From Aquiluna sp. (GTDB lineage Bacteria > Actinomycetota > Actinomycetes > Actinomycetales > Microbacteriaceae): a stretch of DNA of 9,440 nucleotides. A program made the position numbers and the translations under genes. Under the pieces are notes generated by a model. It saw nothing but the letters and a program-made list of their open reading frames with translations, was not told where the DNA came from and did not search any database. Shown here in pieces: positions 6,649-9,440 of the stretch. The stretch lies in contig JALQVB010000037.1 of NCBI GenBank assembly GCA_023260495.1, positions 1 through 9,440 of the forward strand, written 5' to 3'. Position 1 is the first letter of the stretch; every line of letters starts with the position of its first letter.

Positions 6649-7848
6649 GTGAGAAAGCTCTCCACCCTCGACGCAACCTTTATCGGCTTGGCCGCCATGC
6701 TTGGTGCTGGCGTGTTTGTGGTGTTTGGTCCAGCTTTCGAATTGGCTGGCTCCTGGCTACTGCCCGCAATCTTGCTTGCCGGGCTAATTGCCTATCTGAA
6801 TGCGGCCTCAATCTCGCAGCTCGCTGCCAAGGTGGAGCGCTCCGGTGGTGCTTATACCTATGGTCGCCACTACTTGGGTAATGGCTGGGGTGCACTGGCT
6901 GGACTTAGCTTTCTGATTGGAAAGATAGGCTCGGCAGCCGCCATCGCCCTAACCTTTGCTTCCTACGTGACGCCGGGATATGAAATTGCCACCGCTATTG
7001 GTTCGGCCATCTTGATGATGGCAATTAACCTCGCCGGCATCAATCGCACGGCATATGGCTCAAAGGTTCTGGCAACTATCACACTGAGCTTCTTGGCGAT
7101 TTTGATCTTGGCCAGCTTGCTGGCGCCGGCTGGTGAGCCAGCAGGCAACACTCCAGCTCCACTCGATTTTCTAGGCGCGGTCGCACTTCTTTTCTTTGCC
7201 TTTGCCGGCTATGCGAGGGTTGCCACCCTTGGGTCTGAGGTTGCTGACGCTGGTCGAAATGTGCCCAGGGCTATCGGCATCTCCCTGGCGATCGTGCTAG
7301 CCATCTACTTGGCCTTGGGCTACCTGCTCCCCAGCAGGTTGGGCGGCTCGCTCGGCGGGGTGACGCCGCTTGCCGATCTGGCTGCCGTATCGCTGCCGGA
7401 ACTCCCGGCCTCATCCATTGCGCCCTTTGTAGCTGTGGCCGCCCTGGGTTCGCTGCTCGCGCTGCTGGCTGGCATGAGCCGAACTGCCGCGGAGATGGCC
7501 TCCGATTCGGAGCTGCCAAGGGTATTCGCCACCAAACTGAGAAACGGAGCACCCTGGGTCGCTGAGGTCGTGATCACCTCTCTGGTTCTGCTACTCATTC
7601 TCTCCGGTGGCGTCGTTTTCACCATTGGACTGTCCTCATTCGCGATCTTGCTCTACTACGCGATTGCCAACTTGGCGGCGCTGCGCCAGCCAAGGTCTGA
7701 GACCTCGCGCGCTAAATTTTGGAATCTTGCCGGCTTGGTGCTGTGCTTGGCGGTTGCACTGAGCGTGCCGCTGAGTTCATTGCTGCTAGGTGCCTCGGTG
7801 ATCTCAGTGGCGATGTTTTTGCGTTGGGGCTTGAACGCACTGCGGTAA
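6649..7848 (+). CDS. APC-superfamily amino acid permease, substrate unknown
   Basis: A very hydrophobic 399-residue protein with about 12 predicted membrane helices (roughly 10-30, 36-58, 80-107, 112-131, 138-159, 173-194, 207-227, 255-277, 303-322, 325-345, 356-372, 374-393). Family marks: the glycine-rich broken helix 1 LGAGVFVVFGP (18-28) that contacts substrate, and the helix 6-7 region FFAFAGYARVATLGSEV (182-198) followed by NVPRAI (204-209). These match secondary amino acid/polyamine transporters of the inner membrane, usually proton-coupled; substrate cannot be told from sequence alone. The GTG start is 9 nt after prs with no clear ribosome binding site, and the protein begins right at MRKLSTLDATFIG, the normal N-terminus. 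It sits between prs and rplY, which are often close neighbours in actinobacteria, so it looks like a lineage-specific insertion. Confidence 0.88.
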   Translation: MRKLSTLDATFIGLAAMLGAGVFVVFGPAFELAGSWLLPAILLAGLIAYLNAASISQLAAKVERSGGAYTYGRHYLGNGWGALAGLSFLIGKIGSAAAIALTFASYVTPGYEIATAIGSAILMMAINLAGINRTAYGSKVLATITLSFLAILILASLLAPAGEPAGNTPAPLDFLGAVALLFFAFAGYARVATLGSEVADAGRNVPRAIGISLAIVLAIYLALGYLLPSRLGGSLGGVTPLADLAAVSLPELPASSIAPFVAVAALGSLLALLAGMSRTAAEMASDSELPRVFATKLRNGAPWVAEVVITSLVLLLILSGGVVFTIGLSSFAILLYYAIANLAALRQPRSETSRAKFWNLAGLVLCLAVALSVPLSSLLLGASVISVAMFLRWGLNALR

Positions 7849-7860
7849 TTGGGCTAAGCT
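7831..7860 (+). promoter_or_regulatory. Predicted sigma-70-type promoter of rplY
   Basis: TTGAAC (7831-7836, -35) and TAAGCT (7855-7860, -10, fits TANNNT) are separated by 18 nt. The -35 lies inside the last codons of the permease gene and the -10 in the intergenic gap. Transcription would begin near 7867, giving an untranslated leader of about 70 nt. Position and quality fit a strong ribosomal-protein promoter; predicted by eye only. Confidence 0.6.
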
Positions 7861-7866
7861 TCTAGC

Positions 7867-7936
7867 CGTTCAGCGGCGAGGGACACCAAGTGTCCGTAAT
7901 CGACGAGGTTTCCTCGCCCTCTATTGCGAGGAAAAG
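7867..7936 (+). promoter_or_regulatory. Structured 5' leader of rplY with competing hairpins and a hideable RBS
   Basis: The segment CCTCGC(C) at 7912-7918 can pair with three sites. (1) Upstream GGCGAGG at 7875-7881 gives 7 perfect pairs, extendable by a G-U and an A-U. (2) CGAGG at 7904-7908 makes a 5-bp stem with loop TTT. (3) GCGAGG at 7926-7931 makes a 6-bp stem with an 8-nt loop that covers the Shine-Dalgarno GAGGAA (7928-7933) of rplY. A further perfect hairpin GGACAC-CAA-GTGTCC occupies 7881-7895 and shares bases with the first pairing. The pairings exclude one another, the layout of a translational switch or autogenous ribosomal-protein control site. The complementarity is seen directly; the regulatory role is inferred. 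Confidence 0.5.
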
Positions 7937-8557
7937 ATGTCAGAGACAAAAATCAATGCGGAAACCCGCGAAAGCTTCGGTAAGGGCGCTGCTCGCAAGC
8001 TGCGCGCTTCCGGCCGCACCCCAGCCGTGATCTACGGCCACGGAAACGCTACCCGCCACATCCACTTGCCAGCCCACGAGGTTGCTCTAGCTCTGCGCGT
8101 TAAGAACGCGCTTATCGAGCTTTCCATCTCCGGCAAGGAAGAGCTGGTTTTGGTAAAGAGCGCAGCCAAGGACCCGGTTACTCAGGTAATCGAGCACATC
8201 GACTTGGTCGAGGTCAAGAAGGGTGAGAAGGTTCACGTCGAGGTTCCTGTTCACGTCATTGGCGAGCCAATGGGTGGAACCGTGGTTGATGTTGAGCACA
8301 AGACCGTGAAGGTTGAGGCTGAGGCCACCCACATCCCGCAGTTCATTGAACTGCACATCTCCAAGGAGAACCCAGCCGGCCACCACTACACCGTGGCTGA
8401 CCTGGAGATTCCTAAGGGTGTCATCATGGAGCTTGCCTCGGATGAGCTGGTAGCTTCGGTTGTAGAGACCCGAGCTGGAGTTGCCGATGAGCAAGAAGGT
8501 GCCGCTGCTGAAGCTGCTGCTGAGCCAGCTGAGGAAGCAGCCGAATCAGCTGAGTAA
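7937..8557 (+). CDS. rplY: Large ribosomal subunit protein bL25, long Ctc form
   Basis: Binds 5S rRNA and becomes part of the central protuberance of the 50S subunit. The 206 residues make it the two-domain general-stress (Ctc/TL5) form, not the short 95-residue E. coli form. The N-terminal 5S-binding beta-barrel (about 1-95) has the RESFGKGAARKLRASGR motif (11-27) and AVIYGHG. The C-terminal TL5 beta domain (about 96-180) includes VPVHVIGEPMGG. The tail (about 185-206) is disordered, rich in Ala and Glu, common in actinobacterial homologues. ATG is preceded by GAGGAA with good spacing. Codon choice in the first half leans to C-ending codons, fitting high expression. It has its own promoter and a structured leader. 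The pth frame begins at or inside its 3' end; rplY-pth is a conserved pair in many bacteria. Confidence 0.96.
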   Translation: MSETKINAETRESFGKGAARKLRASGRTPAVIYGHGNATRHIHLPAHEVALALRVKNALIELSISGKEELVLVKSAAKDPVTQVIEHIDLVEVKKGEKVHVEVPVHVIGEPMGGTVVDVEHKTVKVEAEATHIPQFIELHISKENPAGHHYTVADLEIPKGVIMELASDELVASVVETRAGVADEQEGAAAEAAAEPAEEAAESAE

Positions 8558-8744
8558 GAACTCTTGGTTAGTAGTTGGGCTCGGTAACCCCGGGCCCAAC
8601 TACTACCACAATCGGCACAACATCGGCCACATGGTGGTCGATGAGCTGGCTCGCCACTTCGGCACCAGCTTCCGCTCGCATAGAACCGGCGCCCTAGTTG
8701 CCGAGTTCAAAATGGCGGGTGGGGACAAAATAGTTTTAGCCAAA
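8550..8744 (+). CDS. pth: Peptidyl-tRNA hydrolase, N-terminal third only, cut at a chimeric join
   Basis: Pth releases peptides from peptidyl-tRNA that has dropped off the ribosome and is essential in most bacteria. The visible 65 residues contain the family start WLVVGLGNPGP (6-16), catalytic His23 in NRHNIGH and VDELARHFG, then KIVLAK (60-65), where homologues go on to P-x-T-F/Y-M-N. From there the frame reads only V-T-V-A and stops, and the remaining ~125 residues, including the catalytic Asp of the second half, are absent. The start is uncertain. CTG at 8550, overlapping the rplY stop, gives the normal N-terminus MSKNSWLVVGLGN. The nearest in-frame ATG, at 8487 with GGAG 6 nt before it, would add 21 atypical residues overlapping rplY. 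Truncation coincides with the switch to foreign DNA, so the gene is probably intact in the real genome. Confidence 0.9.
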
Positions 8745-8745
8745 G
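8741..8745. other. Chimeric breakpoint between actinobacterial and Bacteroidetes DNA
   Basis: Pth matches its family up to the Lys codon ending at 8744. SecA on the other strand matches its family down to the Leu codon 8743-8741, after which the expected Gln-Asn-Tyr-Phe is replaced by antisense pth. The bases CAAA (8741-8744) fit both genes. G+C drops across the join: 36 of 60 in 4921-4980, but 20 of 60 in 9121-9180 and 22 of 60 in 9001-9060. Both proteins break inside conserved motifs at one point, as expected for an artificial join. Confidence 0.88.
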
Positions 8746-9440
8746 TAACCGTTGCGTAGGTTTGTGTAGCCGCTTCAATTTTTACATTTTCTTTGGCTTC
8801 AATGGCTTGGTGTAAGCCATCCGAATATCTACGGCCATCAAGTATACGACCTGTTTGCTCATCAACAATTTTAACGGATCCATCCATTACCACGTACTCA
8901 ATGTCTTTGTCAAAAAGCGTGTATGCTTTTAATAATTGTTGAACGGTATGAATACGATCGGCCTTTACAGAGTAATCGTTAATGATGGCTTCTTTTTGCT
9001 GTAGTTTTTCTTCGGCAGAAAGTGAGTCAGACTTGTCTATAGAAGATAGCGTTAAACTAATATCAGGTAACACAAAAAATTGTTGGTCTTCGCCAGCCTT
9101 TGTAATGAGCTGAATCCCTTTATCGGTAAGCTCTACCGAGTTATTTTTTTCGTCTATATAGAAATATAGTTCTTCATCGGCAATTGGCATTTCGCGAGAT
9201 TGATCTGCGAGGTAATAGTTTTCGGCCTTTTGTAATTTAACGCGAATGCCAGGCTCACTTAAATATTTAATGAGTGCATTGTTCTTTGGAAGACCTCTAT
9301 GCGCTCTAAATAAAGCAAGGCCACCATCTTTAGGGTCATCGTTTCCTTCTGCAATTTTCTTTTTTGCTTCAATTAAAAATTGGCTTGTTGCTTTCTTCTG
9401 CGCATCTACTAATTTTTCGATTCTTGGTTTTAAATCAAAA
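8741..9440 (-). CDS. secA: Protein translocase ATPase SecA, internal fragment, Bacteroidetes type
   Basis: SecA is the cytoplasmic motor that pushes unfolded preproteins through SecYEG. The - strand is open from 9439 to the join: 233 codons with neither start nor stop of the real gene. The Met at 9190 is internal, because homology continues upstream, for example GLALFRAHRGLPKNNALIKY (about 9325-9264) and the REMP motif at 9196-9185. Next come YIDEKNNSVELTDKGI, FFVLPDI, then VDEQTGRILDGRRYSDGLHQ and EAKENVKIEAATQT, the highly conserved return from the preprotein cross-linking domain into nucleotide-binding domain 1. The stretch between IDEKNN and the VDEQTGR motif, with the spacer after FFVLPDI, fits the longer Bacteroidetes SecA. 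Homologues continue L-Q-N-Y-F-R; here L is the last matching residue. AT-rich codons contrast with all genes to the left. The fragment belongs to another organism. Confidence 0.93.

Noticed and set aside
1..8740. A novel defence, mobile or biosynthetic system in the GC-rich part
   Set aside because: Every gene belongs to a well-known housekeeping or transporter family, intergenic gaps are short, and no direct repeats, integrase, transposase or unexplained stretch over 300 bases was seen.
8487..8759. pth as a naturally truncated or decayed gene
   Set aside because: The reading frame is perfect up to the exact base where foreign sequence begins. The simplest explanation is the join, not mutation.
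8603..9190. 195-residue open frame on the - strand, apparently a SecA-like protein with a novel C-terminus
   Set aside because: Its first part is internal SecA and its last ~46 residues are antisense pth read across the chimeric join. The Met at 9190 is not a start, since SecA homology continues upstream to the window end.

Overview
Most of this window (positions 1 to about 8740) is a dense, GC-rich block of housekeeping genes, all on the + strand. The order is tatD - rsmA - ispE - ABC-F ATPase - tRNA-Gln - glmU - prs - APC permease - rplY - pth. This order, the long Ctc form of bL25, the TTG/GTG starts and the protein signatures point to an actinobacterium. A small, compact member of the Microbacteriaceae (aquatic type) is my best guess; that placement is inference.

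The left part (1-4117) looks like one operon whose genes touch or overlap. tatD (5' end outside the window) abuts rsmA (16S rRNA dimethylase), which overlaps ispE (isoprenoid precursor kinase), which overlaps an ABC-F ATPase. Two small hairpins then precede a tRNA-Gln(UUG). glmU starts 21 nt after the tRNA and abuts prs. These two make UDP-GlcNAc (for peptidoglycan) and PRPP (for nucleotides, His and Trp). A 12-helix APC-type permease follows, possibly from its own leaderless promoter. rplY then has a recognisable promoter and a structured leader that could hide its ribosome binding site. pth begins at the end of rplY.

At 8741-8745 the sequence changes abruptly. pth stops after about 65 codons, in the middle of the conserved LAKP region. 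From there to 9440 the DNA is AT-rich and encodes, on the - strand, an internal piece of a Bacteroidetes-type SecA with neither start nor stop. Both proteins are cut inside conserved motifs at the same base. This is best read as a chimeric assembly or amplification join of two organisms, not as biology. I see no mobile element, CRISPR array, phage gene or undescribed multi-gene system. The most interesting genuine biology is the rplY leader, where one CCTCGC segment can pair with three alternative partners, including the Shine-Dalgarno sequence.
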